NCBI RefSeq assembly: GCF_014217685.1
Contig: NZ_CP043653.1
Location: 3,166,419 to 3,230,418, forward strand
Length of the DNA: 64,000 bases
Source: Glaciihabitans sp. INWT7
GTDB taxonomy: Bacteria > Actinomycetota > Actinomycetes > Actinomycetales > Microbacteriaceae
Direction of reading: 5' to 3'
The notes under the pieces are model-generated. The model was not told the DNA's origin, did not search any database, and saw nothing but the letters and a program-made list of their open reading frames with translations. Of the stretch, positions 33,858-41,589 are shown piece by piece. A program made the position numbers and the translations under genes. Each line of letters begins with the position of its first letter. Position 1 is the first letter of the stretch.

Positions 33858-35897
33858 CTAGCGCGTGACCACCGCGAATCCACCGGGCCTCAGCAGGATC
33901 GTCGACGAGCCCGAGATCACCCGAGTTTGCAGGAGTCGTCCGCCGGAGTCATAGGTGCGCACCGTCGTGCGCTCCCCCGCGGTGCCGACGCGGGTCGGTA
34001 GCGGAAGCACGGATGTCGAATGCACCAGTTCCGTCGAGGCAGAAGCACCCCCTAGCACCAGCCGCGAGACGAGCGGTCGCACGATCACGGCATCGAGCTG
34101 CACCGTTCCAGAGGTTGCCCGAACGGTGACGGTCGTCGCCCCGGCGCCGATCGGCAACGTGAGCGTCTGCGGCAGCAGCGCCCCCGGCACCGCGGTGATC
34201 CCCTGTGCGCCGACGCCGTCTCGGATGATGCCGAGCGGAATCCGGCCGGCCGTCCACACCGAGGATGCCGAACCCGGGTTGGGCTCGAAAGTCACCGGCT
34301 CGAGGTGCCGAGCACCCGATCCGGCCGGTATCGCCAGGCTCGCGGTCGACTTCGACGGCAGAGAGAGGTAGGCACCTCCCCCGAACTGCGACTCACCGGT
34401 CCAGGCCGAAGCCGGGGTGACGATCGTGCCGGTGGTGGCCGTCGCGGACTCGGCCTGCACCACGGTGAGACCGTCGTGCGAGACGGTGGCCGGGGTCGCG
34501 ACAGCACGCGCCGCGACATCCGGATTCGCGTCGAGCGCGAGCATGGAGAGCAGGCCGTGAATCGTGCTCTCCGCCCCGGAATTGGGGTTCACCGTGCCGT
34601 CGGGTTGCACCCCGTCGAAGGTGACTCCCGTGGCGCGATCGTAGGTCGGCCTCCCGGAGGGATTCGCGCCGAAGAACCACGACCCGGCGATGCCCGCCAG
34701 CTGCCGGATGCCCGGCCGATCGCCCGCCGTGGCGACCGCGAGCAGCGACTGCAGCCGCGAATCGGCGCCGTAGGCGATCTGGGTGGTGTCGACCGGCGTC
34801 GGGTACCAGCCGTTGTCGGGGCCACCAGCCGCGAGCAGTTCTGTCGTGAACCCGACCGAATCGGCCACGGCGGGCTCCAGCAGCGCCGGGTTCTTCAGCA
34901 CGGTGGATGCCACGGCGAGGGCCGCCGGCATCTGCGAAGCGTACGCGTGCCACATCGAGCGGGACTCCGCCCAGGGGAGGATGGCACCGTAGGGCCATTG
35001 GGTGGATGACCCGGCTCCCCTCTTCGAGATACCCTCGGCGAGCTGCGCGAGCGCGGTGCGGGAAGCGGTGTCGCCGGGGGCAGCCGCCGAATACGCGCTG
35101 AGGCCGAGGACGGCCTCGGCAGAGGCATCCGCCCCGTCGATGATCAACCAGGCCGGCACTCTGGCACCGTCCGCGATGGCGTAGGTGCCGTACTTGTTGA
35201 GCACCTCCCGGTCGAGCGCCGCGACGCCGAGTTGGAGACGCTGCTGGAGGAAGCTCGCGAAGGCCGGATCGGAGTCCTTGAAGTCGGCGTACCCCTCACC
35301 GAAGGCCCAGAGGCTGCGAGCGAGCCAGTAGCTCGGCCCGCTGTCGGAGGGATCGGGAAGCTCCACCGGCACAGGCGACGTGTTGAAGGTGCCGTCGGAC
35401 TGCATCCAGAGCACGACGTTTCCGGCATTCGGACCGCTGGAGGTCTGGAAATAGGCGACGGATCTCAGCAGCTCGTACGCCTTGGTGCGGCTCGCGGCGG
35501 AACCGCTCTGCTTCCAGTCCCGCAGGTAGACGACGGCGGCGCGGGTGATGTCATCGGCGTTGTAGGCGCCCTGGCCGTAGTGTCCCGTTGCGGGGTCGAG
35601 TGGTCCACCACCGACACGGGCGAAGGTGCCTCCGGGCCGGGAGTCCGCGTAGGTCCATGGCATGGTGATGGCCGGCTCCTCCGCGAGGCGGTAGGTGCTG
35701 TGGCCGTCTACGGCACCGGGCGAGGCCGTGTCGAGCAGGAAATCGAGGTGCGCGAGGTTGGTGAGGCGTGCCGGGGCAGCTGAAGCGCCGGCCGCACTCG
35801 ACGGGCTGGCAACCGCCGGGCTCGCGACAGCCGCAGCACCGACCATCGCGGTTGCAGCCAGTGCGACAAGCCAGCGCCGGGAGAGGGAGTTCGTCAT
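33858..35897 (-). CDS. Secreted six-hairpin glycosidase-like protein with C-terminal carbohydrate-binding module
   Basis: A 679-residue secreted protein. The signal peptide has a R-R-W-L-V-A-L-A-A-T-A start and A-V-A-S-P cleavage region near 30. The body (about 55-460) is an alpha/alpha toroid by pattern: repeated Trp/Ala-rich helices, A-D-D-I-T-R-A-A, a W-x4-L-P-W-A-E-S segment, and G-A-N-P-S-G then N-S-G-A-E-S-T-I-H-G-L near its end, the latter resembling GH9-type or related six-hairpin enzymes. The last 220 residues are beta-rich, with A-E-S-A and G-G-G-A-Y-L-S-L typical of CBM6/35-like modules. It is the last gene of the sugar operon direction and is flanked by two 92-bp elements. RBS AAGGA. 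The glycoside family is uncertain. Confidence 0.65.
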   Translation of the reverse strand: MTNSLSRRWLVALAATAMVGAAAVASPAVASPSSAAGASAAPARLTNLAHLDFLLDTASPGAVDGHSTYRLAEEPAITMPWTYADSRPGGTFARVGGGPLDPATGHYGQGAYNADDITRAAVVYLRDWKQSGSAASRTKAYELLRSVAYFQTSSGPNAGNVVLWMQSDGTFNTSPVPVELPDPSDSGPSYWLARSLWAFGEGYADFKDSDPAFASFLQQRLQLGVAALDREVLNKYGTYAIADGARVPAWLIIDGADASAEAVLGLSAYSAAAPGDTASRTALAQLAEGISKRGAGSSTQWPYGAILPWAESRSMWHAYASQMPAALAVASTVLKNPALLEPAVADSVGFTTELLAAGGPDNGWYPTPVDTTQIAYGADSRLQSLLAVATAGDRPGIRQLAGIAGSWFFGANPSGRPTYDRATGVTFDGVQPDGTVNPNSGAESTIHGLLSMLALDANPDVAARAVATPATVSHDGLTVVQAESATATTGTIVTPASAWTGESQFGGGAYLSLPSKSTASLAIPAGSGARHLEPVTFEPNPGSASSVWTAGRIPLGIIRDGVGAQGITAVPGALLPQTLTLPIGAGATTVTVRATSGTVQLDAVIVRPLVSRLVLGGASASTELVHSTSVLPLPTRVGTAGERTTVRTYDSGGRLLQTRVISGSSTILLRPGGFAVVTR

Positions 35898-35934
35898 CGA
35901 ACGTGTCCTTTTCTGTGAGTTGTGTGCTTTCAGA

Positions 35935-36026
35935 ATTCAGGAGGATGTGGTGCTGATGTGGTGGATGGTGCAGGTGTCGACCTCAGGAGGGCTCGGCAGC
36001 CCCATCCGTGCCGCGCCTTCCTGAAT
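35935..36026 (-). repeat. 92-bp structured repeat element, copy 2 (inverted)
   Basis: Same length and same 8-bp terminal inverted repeats (ATTCAGGA/TCCTGAAT) as the element at 33747-33838, in the opposite orientation. The shared central CTGAGGT and right-hand C-A-x-C-x-G-C-A and ATCC blocks fall at identical offsets. It lies between the GH130 gene and the glycosidase-like gene and could end the upstream transcript or carry a promoter. Confidence 0.7.
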
Positions 36027-36047
36027 GATGAGAGCGGCAGGGCGGGG

Positions 36048-37103
36048 CTAGAGACGGTCGATGCGCGCGACCCCGATCTTGGAGTCGGCCATGCCGTAGA
36101 AGACGAAGAGCTGGCCGTCGATACGCTCGATAGCGGTGGGGAAGACCACGTTGGGCACGATTCCGCTGCGCTCGTCCTCCGTCTCCGCCGCCAGCAGCGG
36201 CTCGGTGGTGCGAGCGAGGATCTTCGTCGGATCCGCGGCATCCAGGATCATGCCGCCCGCGGAGTAGTTCACCTTCTGCTGCTGCGTGAACGCGTTGTCG
36301 ATCTCCCCGGTGACACCGTGGTAGAGCACCAGCCAGCCTTCGTCGACGAGCACCGGCGGCGGTCCGCCCCCGATCTTCAGTTGCTCGAAGGGGGATTCCG
36401 GGGCGGCGAGCATGCGGTGTCCGCGCCACAGCACGATCGAGCGTATGTCTTCCATCACCTCGGCCACGGGAACGTAGCTGATCCAGATGCTCTGCCGATC
36501 GTCGGCGGTGCCGGCCGGCACGGTGCGAAGCTCCCCCGGTTTGATCTCGCCGAGGTCCCACATCGGGCGGTGGAGCACCGCGAAACTCTCCACCCCGTCG
36601 GGGGCGGTCACGGGCTCGGGAAAGAACACCGTGTCTTTGTTGTGGAAGAGATTGAGATCGATGTCGAGGGAGTCATCGAACTCGAAGAGCGCCGGGCCGA
36701 GTCTCGTCCATTCGCGCAGGTCGGTGGATGTCGCGATCGCGGTGCGCGGACCCAGCGGCCCGAACGCCACGTAGGTCATCACATGGAGGCCGAGCCGCGG
36801 GACGAACGTGACCCGCGGATCCTCGGTGCCGGAGTTCTTCGCGCCGCGCTCCCACGAGCGCTCCGGCTGCAACACGACTCCCTCGCGTTCCACCCCGACC
36901 GGCACTCCGTGCTCGATCACCACCCGCGCAAGACCGACCCGGCTCACGTTTCCGGTGGCGACCATGCGGGGAAGGAGGTAGAGCGTGCCGTCATCCGAAT
37001 GTCCGGTGGCCGGATTCAGCACCCCCTCGGCCTCCAGCTCGTCCCCGGGGGTCGGAGACATGATCACTCCGGCGCGGGTGAGGGAATAGGGGAAGGGGAA
37101 CAT
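36048..37103 (-). CDS. GH130 family beta-mannoside phosphorylase/mannosidase
   Basis: A cytosolic five-bladed propeller enzyme, 351 residues. Family marks: S-G-T-E-D-P-R-V (the catalytic Asp of GH130 lies in this E-D-P-R motif), N-K-D-T-V-F-F-P-E, L-H-R-P-M-W, and G-W-L-V-L-Y-H-G-V. GH130 enzymes phosphorolyse or hydrolyse beta-mannosides such as mannosyl-glucose, mannobiose or mannosyl-GlcNAc from N-glycans; which applies cannot be read here. It starts 2 bp after the permease stop with GAAAGG as ribosome site, so it is part of the ABC transporter operon and probably processes the imported sugar. Confidence 0.88.
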   Translation of the reverse strand: MFPFPYSLTRAGVIMSPTPGDELEAEGVLNPATGHSDDGTLYLLPRMVATGNVSRVGLARVVIEHGVPVGVEREGVVLQPERSWERGAKNSGTEDPRVTFVPRLGLHVMTYVAFGPLGPRTAIATSTDLREWTRLGPALFEFDDSLDIDLNLFHNKDTVFFPEPVTAPDGVESFAVLHRPMWDLGEIKPGELRTVPAGTADDRQSIWISYVPVAEVMEDIRSIVLWRGHRMLAAPESPFEQLKIGGGPPPVLVDEGWLVLYHGVTGEIDNAFTQQQKVNYSAGGMILDAADPTKILARTTEPLLAAETEDERSGIVPNVVFPTAIERIDGQLFVFYGMADSKIGVARIDRL

Positions 37104-37105
37104 GG

Positions 37106-37981
37106 TCAACCTTTCACGCCCGAACCGATATTGGTCGAGACGAAGTACCTCTGGAACACGATGAAGAGCACGACGACGGGCGCCGCAAGAACGACAGCGC
37201 CCGCGAGGGTCGCGCCGAACGGGTTGGACGCGGAGGCCGCGACATTGGAGATGTAGTTGGCGAGGGAGACGGCCAGCGGTTGCAGGCTCGCCTCCTTCGT
37301 CACGAGGAATGGCCAGAGGAACTCGTTCCACGGACCGATGAACGTGAGCAGCACCACGGTGATGATCGCGGGGCGCACGAGCGGGATCGCGATGCGCCAG
37401 AGCAGCACAAGCTCACTCGCCCCGTCGATCCTGGCCGCCTCGAAGAGCTCTTTGGGCAGCTGCAGGAAGTACTGCCGGAAGATCACCACCGCCGTCGAGT
37501 TGATGAAGAACGGCAGGATCATGCCCAGGTAGTTGTCGGCGAGCCCGTAGTCGCGCGCGATGAGCACATACAGGGGGATCATCAGCAACTGGAACGGGAT
37601 CACCTGCACCAGCAACGCGAGAGCGAAGGTGACCCCGCGGCCGCGCCACTGCAGCACGGCGAGCGCGTAGCCGGCCAGGAGTCCGAACACCATGGTGCCG
37701 AGGAGGACGCCCCCGGTGAAGATGCCCGAATTGAGCAGCCCCTGGAAGAGGTTGATGCGGTCGTTGATCTGCACATAGTTCTCCCCCGTGATGTTGGTGA
37801 CGTTGGGGAAGGCTCCGGCGACCGAGGGATCGGGCTTGGCCTGCAGCGACCCGATCACCATGTAGTAGAACGGGAACAGGAAGACGAGGGCGCCGAGGGC
37901 GAGCACCACACCCCTCAGAGTGCGCTGGGGGCGTGACATCCGGGTGTGCGCGAAGTGGTCCGTGCGCTGTTTGGTGGCCAT
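37106..37981 (-). CDS. Carbohydrate ABC transporter permease (MalG/AraQ-like)
   Basis: An inner-membrane permease of 291 residues with six membrane spans. The binding-protein-dependent transport EAA loop reads E-A-A-R-I-D-G-A-S-E-L-V-L-L-W-R-I-A-I-P, which contacts the ATPase. The R-x-A-G-V-K-G-like ending of MalG-type permeases appears as G-S-G-V-K-G. The start codon overlaps the stop of the partner permease (TGATG). No sugar ATPase gene is in the cluster, so it probably uses a shared MsiK-type ATPase, as is usual in actinobacteria. Confidence 0.93.
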   Translation of the reverse strand: MATKQRTDHFAHTRMSRPQRTLRGVVLALGALVFLFPFYYMVIGSLQAKPDPSVAGAFPNVTNITGENYVQINDRINLFQGLLNSGIFTGGVLLGTMVFGLLAGYALAVLQWRGRGVTFALALLVQVIPFQLLMIPLYVLIARDYGLADNYLGMILPFFINSTAVVIFRQYFLQLPKELFEAARIDGASELVLLWRIAIPLVRPAIITVVLLTFIGPWNEFLWPFLVTKEASLQPLAVSLANYISNVAASASNPFGATLAGAVVLAAPVVVLFIVFQRYFVSTNIGSGVKG

Positions 37982-38934
37982 CAGTCGTTTCCTCCGGCGA
38001 ATCGGTTCTGCAACCAGGCGATGACGAGCACCACGAGCACCAGCACGACCCCGATGGCCGCGGCGGTATCCGGATGCCCCTGCTGCAGCCCGTCCTGGTA
38101 CATGATCAGAACCGGCGAAGCGGATGCCCCGTTGGGACCACCACCGCCGGTGAGCAGGTACGGCTCGGTGAACAGGTTCGCTCCGGTGACTGTCGAGACG
38201 AGCAGCACGAGCACGGTGGCCGGTCGCACGCCCGGCACGGTGACCGAGAAGAAGCTGCGCACGGCACCGGCGCCGTCGGTTGAGGCCGACTCGTAGAGCT
38301 CTTTCGGCACCGCCTGGAGGGCGGCGAGGTAGAGCAGGATGTAGAAGCCGAGTTGCTTCCACGTGACGAACAGGGCAATGGTCGGCATCGCCCAATGCGT
38401 GTTGACGAGCCAGGATGGGCTCGGCGCGAGCGGGCCGAGCACCTGGTTGACGATGCCGTTTCCGTTGAAGAGAAACAGCCACACGGCCACGACCGCCACG
38501 CTCGCGGCGAGGTAGGGCACGTAGAAGCTCACCCGCAGGAATGCCCTGAATCGGGTCACCTTGTTGAGCGCACTCGCCAGCAGCAGCGACAGCACGACCG
38601 TCAGCGGCACGTTGATCAACAGGAAGATGCCGACATTGCCGAAGGAACGGATGACCGCCGGGTCGGAGAACGCGGTGATGTAGTTCTGCAGCCCGACGAA
38701 TGGACGATCGACCTGCGCGCCGGGGGCCGCGAAGAAGAAGTCGTGGAACGAGATCCAGACCGAATAGATCAGCGGATAGGCGAACACCAGGATCACGAAC
38801 GCCAGATACGGTGCGCTGAACAGCAGCCCGAGCGGATGCTTGCCGAGAATGCCGCCCCGCTTGCGTTTGCGCGTCGGCGAGGCACCCGGCTCCGGTGGCC
38901 GCGAGGCCACCGGAGACGTCAGGGTGGTGGTCAT
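37981..38934 (-). CDS. Carbohydrate ABC transporter permease (MalF/UgpA-like)
   Basis: The partner permease, 317 residues, with a Lys/Arg-rich cytoplasmic start and six membrane spans. The EAA-like loop reads E-S-A-S-T-D-G-A-G-A-V-R-S-F-F-S-V-T-V-P. The segment F-H-D-F-F-F near the first periplasmic loop is typical of the CUT1 family. It begins 2 bp after the binding protein's stop codon. Together with the other permease it should form the channel for the oligosaccharide captured by the adjacent lipoprotein. Confidence 0.93.
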   Translation of the reverse strand: MTTTLTSPVASRPPEPGASPTRKRKRGGILGKHPLGLLFSAPYLAFVILVFAYPLIYSVWISFHDFFFAAPGAQVDRPFVGLQNYITAFSDPAVIRSFGNVGIFLLINVPLTVVLSLLLASALNKVTRFRAFLRVSFYVPYLAASVAVVAVWLFLFNGNGIVNQVLGPLAPSPSWLVNTHWAMPTIALFVTWKQLGFYILLYLAALQAVPKELYESASTDGAGAVRSFFSVTVPGVRPATVLVLLVSTVTGANLFTEPYLLTGGGGPNGASASPVLIMYQDGLQQGHPDTAAAIGVVLVLVVLVIAWLQNRFAGGND

Positions 38935-38936
38935 GA

Positions 38937-40214
38937 CTACTTCTGCTTCGCGATCGTGTCGATCTTCGACGCGGCGTCCTTCAGGGCGCTCTTCACATCT
39001 CCGTCGCCCGTGACCACTGTCTTGGTCCAGGCGTCACGGAAGGTCCGAAGCATCTCGACCGTGTTCGGTCCCGGCGGGACCTCGACGGTGCGGGAGGCCT
39101 GGTCGCCGAAGGCCTGGTAGGCGGGATTCTTCGCGAAGTAGTCCGCGTAGGTGGTCTGCAGGTCGCTGCGGAGCGGCATCTGACCCGTGATCTCCAGCAG
39201 CTTCTGGTCTTGCGCCTTGCTGGTCGAGAACTTGAGGACATCCCACGCCGTGCCCTGGTTCTTGCAGGCGGAGTAGAGGCCGATGTTCTTGGCGTCGCTG
39301 AAGGTCCACGTCTTGTCAGCCGCGATCCCATCCTTGGTCGGAACCGGCACGGAGCCCCAGTTCACGTCCTTGTAGACAGAGACGGCCCACGGGCCGACGA
39401 TGGCCATGGCCGAGTTGCCAGAGGCGAAAGAGTCTCCCGTGTACTGCTCCGGGCTCGAGAGCTTGTCCTTGTACATCGTCTGCCAGAAGTCGGCGACGTC
39501 GAAGCCGTCCTGGGTGGCGAAGGTCGCCTTGTTGTCTGCGACGATCTGCTTTCCGCCCGTGGCCGCGGCATAGAGCGGATAGAAGTCGAACTGGCTCTGG
39601 AAGAACTCGCTCGTGGGCGCCGGCTGGATCGCGACCTTGGAGACTCCCGCCGCGACGAGTTTCTTCGAGGTGTCGATGAAGTCGGCGTAGGTCGAGAGCT
39701 TCGGGTTCTCAGGGTCGAGTCCCGCCTTGGCGAACATGTCCTTGTTGTAGAAGATCACGACGGGGTTCGACTTCCACGGCATCTGGAAGTAGTCACCGGA
39801 GGTGTTCTTGTACTGGTCGGCGACCTTGCCGCTGCGAGCTTCGATGTAGGACGCGCCATCCGAGATCTTGGAGATGTCGACGAGACCGCCCTGCTTCTCG
39901 AATTGGCCGACAGCGGAGGGGGCAGTGTTGTAGATGAGGCAGGGAGCATTGCCCGCCGCGATGGCGGCACCGATCACCTCTTCGCTGCTCTTTCCGGCCG
40001 GGATCTCCTGGCCCTTGACCTGCTCCTTCGGGTGGTCGGCGTTCCAGGCAGCGACCATCTGCTTGCCCCAGGCCACCTCCTGCTCGTTGTTCGAGTACCA
40101 GATCGTGATCGCACCCTTGCCGGTGGTCGAGGTGGTTCCGGCGCCGCTGCTGCAGGCCGTGAGGGCGAGCGCGCCGGCGAGCACCGTGGCGGCGATAACT
40201 GTTCTTCTTTGCAC
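38937..40214 (-). CDS. Sugar ABC transporter substrate-binding lipoprotein
   Basis: A 425-residue extracytoplasmic solute-binding protein of the CUT1 (family 1) type. The lipoprotein signal ends in L-A-L-T-A-C21. The mature part opens I-T-I-W-Y-S, the first beta strand of this family, and carries the hinge segment N-P-V-V-I-F-Y-N-K-D-M-F-A-K-A-G-L and G-P-W-A-V-S-V-Y. The start is GTG with AGGA 7 nt upstream. It lies 23 bp after the LacI gene. The ligand is probably a mannose-containing oligosaccharide, judged from the GH130 gene in the operon. Confidence 0.93.
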   Translation of the reverse strand: MQRRTVIAATVLAGALALTACSSGAGTTSTTGKGAITIWYSNNEQEVAWGKQMVAAWNADHPKEQVKGQEIPAGKSSEEVIGAAIAAGNAPCLIYNTAPSAVGQFEKQGGLVDISKISDGASYIEARSGKVADQYKNTSGDYFQMPWKSNPVVIFYNKDMFAKAGLDPENPKLSTYADFIDTSKKLVAAGVSKVAIQPAPTSEFFQSQFDFYPLYAAATGGKQIVADNKATFATQDGFDVADFWQTMYKDKLSSPEQYTGDSFASGNSAMAIVGPWAVSVYKDVNWGSVPVPTKDGIAADKTWTFSDAKNIGLYSACKNQGTAWDVLKFSTSKAQDQKLLEITGQMPLRSDLQTTYADYFAKNPAYQAFGDQASRTVEVPPGPNTVEMLRTFRDAWTKTVVTGDGDVKSALKDAASKIDTIAKQK

Positions 40215-40237
40215 AGTCTTTCCTTTTCTTCGTGCGG

Positions 40238-41284
40238 CTAGAGAGCCGCGGTGGGGGTTGGGGGGATCGGAGCGACAGCGCTGGATTCGCGGATGACGAG
40301 GCGCGCCGGCGGAAGTTCGATGTCGTCGACCGTCTCGCCGGCGATCACTCGCAACAGCAGTCCAGCGGCTTGGCGACCCCATTCCTGCACCGCGGTGGTC
40401 ACCGTCGTCAGGGAGGGGAAGAGGTGGGCGCCGATGTCGCTTCCGTCGAATCCCGTGATGGAGAGGTCACGGGGAACGGAGAGCCCCGCCCGCGCAGCCA
40501 CGCCGAGGCCGGCGATCGCCATCACATCGTTCGAATAGACAATCGCCGTCGGCCGGTCGGCGAGCGCGACGAGCAGTTGGGTGGCGCGGGCCCCGCCGGC
40601 CGCGGTGAAGTCGGTCTCGATGATGAGCCCGCCGTCCAGGCCGTGCGAGTGCATGGTGTTCGTGAAGGACACGCTCCGGCGCACCCCGTGCAACATGCGT
40701 GAGGGTCCGGCGACGTGCGCGATCCGACGATGTCCGAGGGCGATGAGGTGCTCGACGGCCGCGACGATGCCCGGGGTGTCTTCGACGTTCACCGAGGGCA
40801 GATCAGACGGCACATCCGGATGCCCGATGGTGATCGCCGTGAGCCCGAGCCGAGCGACGAGCGCGATGCGGGGATCGTCGCGACGGAGGTCTGTGAGGAT
40901 CACCCCGTCGACACGGTCGTGATCGGAGAGCTGGCGGTAACTTGCCTCTTCGTCGGCTTCGCTGCCGACGACGCTCAGCACGAGTGCCTGCCCCGCCGGC
41001 GCCAGGGCGGATTCGATGCCCGAGATGAAGGCCGGGAAGAACGGATCGCCCGACATCACCTCGGGGTCGCGTGCGATCACGAGTCCGAGCGCGAAGGACC
41101 GATCGGTACTGAGCGAGCGTGCCCGAACGCTGGGTCGCCACCCGAGCTCATCGGCGACGAGAAGAATGCGGTCACGCGTCTCCGGCGATACCCCGGGACG
41201 ATCGTTGAGCGCGAAGGAGACCAGCCCCTTGCTCACACCGGCGGCACGGGCGACATCCGTGATCGTCGCGCGCTGTTTCGCCAT
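40238..41284 (-). CDS. LacI family transcriptional regulator of the sugar operon
   Basis: A 348-residue repressor. The N-terminal LacI headpiece is T-I-T-D-V-A-R-A-A-G-V-S-K-G-L-V-S-F-A-L-N, then R-P-G-V-S-P-E-T-R-D-R-I, and the effector domain is of periplasmic-binding-protein type, with F-A-L-G-L-V-I-A-R, V-D-G-V-I-L-T and G-H-R-R-I-A-H-V-A-G. It is the first gene of the operon and lies directly upstream of the binding-protein gene, so it is probably autoregulated from the operator cluster at 41311-41485. Confidence 0.93.
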   Translation of the reverse strand: MAKQRATITDVARAAGVSKGLVSFALNDRPGVSPETRDRILLVADELGWRPSVRARSLSTDRSFALGLVIARDPEVMSGDPFFPAFISGIESALAPAGQALVLSVVGSEADEEASYRQLSDHDRVDGVILTDLRRDDPRIALVARLGLTAITIGHPDVPSDLPSVNVEDTPGIVAAVEHLIALGHRRIAHVAGPSRMLHGVRRSVSFTNTMHSHGLDGGLIIETDFTAAGGARATQLLVALADRPTAIVYSNDVMAIAGLGVAARAGLSVPRDLSITGFDGSDIGAHLFPSLTTVTTAVQEWGRQAAGLLLRVIAGETVDDIELPPARLVIRESSAVAPIPPTPTAAL

Positions 41285-41589
41285 GAGTACTCCACCCTGA
41301 GTGTTCGTGTCGCCGGCAGTGTTCTGAACCGGTGTCGTTCCGCGCCAGTCGGTGCTGGCCGCACGTGGGCCGCCGGCAGTCGTCTGAACCGGTGGCGCTT
41401 CGATCTCGGTCGTGCTTTTTCGTGCGTGGTGCGGATCGAATCGCACCGTCCGGCAGGTTTCTGAACCGGTTTAGTCAACCTAAACCCGATCGCGGGAGAA
41501 AGCAACCCCTCACGAACAGGTCCACTGGCAGGGCAGCCTCCCCCTCGCGGGGGATGCCGCTCGGTGCGGCGCGGACTAGCGTTGTCGGG
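41285..41589. promoter_or_regulatory. Divergent regulatory region with three direct repeats and two dyads
   Basis: It holds CGGCAG-N3-TCTGAACCGGT three times, at 41314-41333, 41374-41393 and 41451-41470. The last copy extends to the near-palindrome CTGAACCGGTTTAG, which fits LacI-type operators (central CG). Immediately next to it GTTTAG-TCAAC-CTAAAC (41469-41485) is a perfect dyad. TTGACT on the minus strand (41473-41478) could be the -35 of the lacI operon. On the plus side TAGCGT (41577-41582) is the -10 of the histidine kinase gene. No gene is seen in these 305 bp. Confidence 0.7.
41577..41582 (+). promoter_or_regulatory. -10 box of the histidine kinase gene, leaderless spacing
   Basis: TAGCGT ends 7 nt before the GTG at 41590. 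Confidence 0.4.

Noticed and set aside
41311-41470. Short direct repeats spaced 60 and 77 bp as a possible CRISPR remnant
   Set aside because: Only three copies, unequal spacing, no cas genes, and the repeat fits a LacI-type operator.
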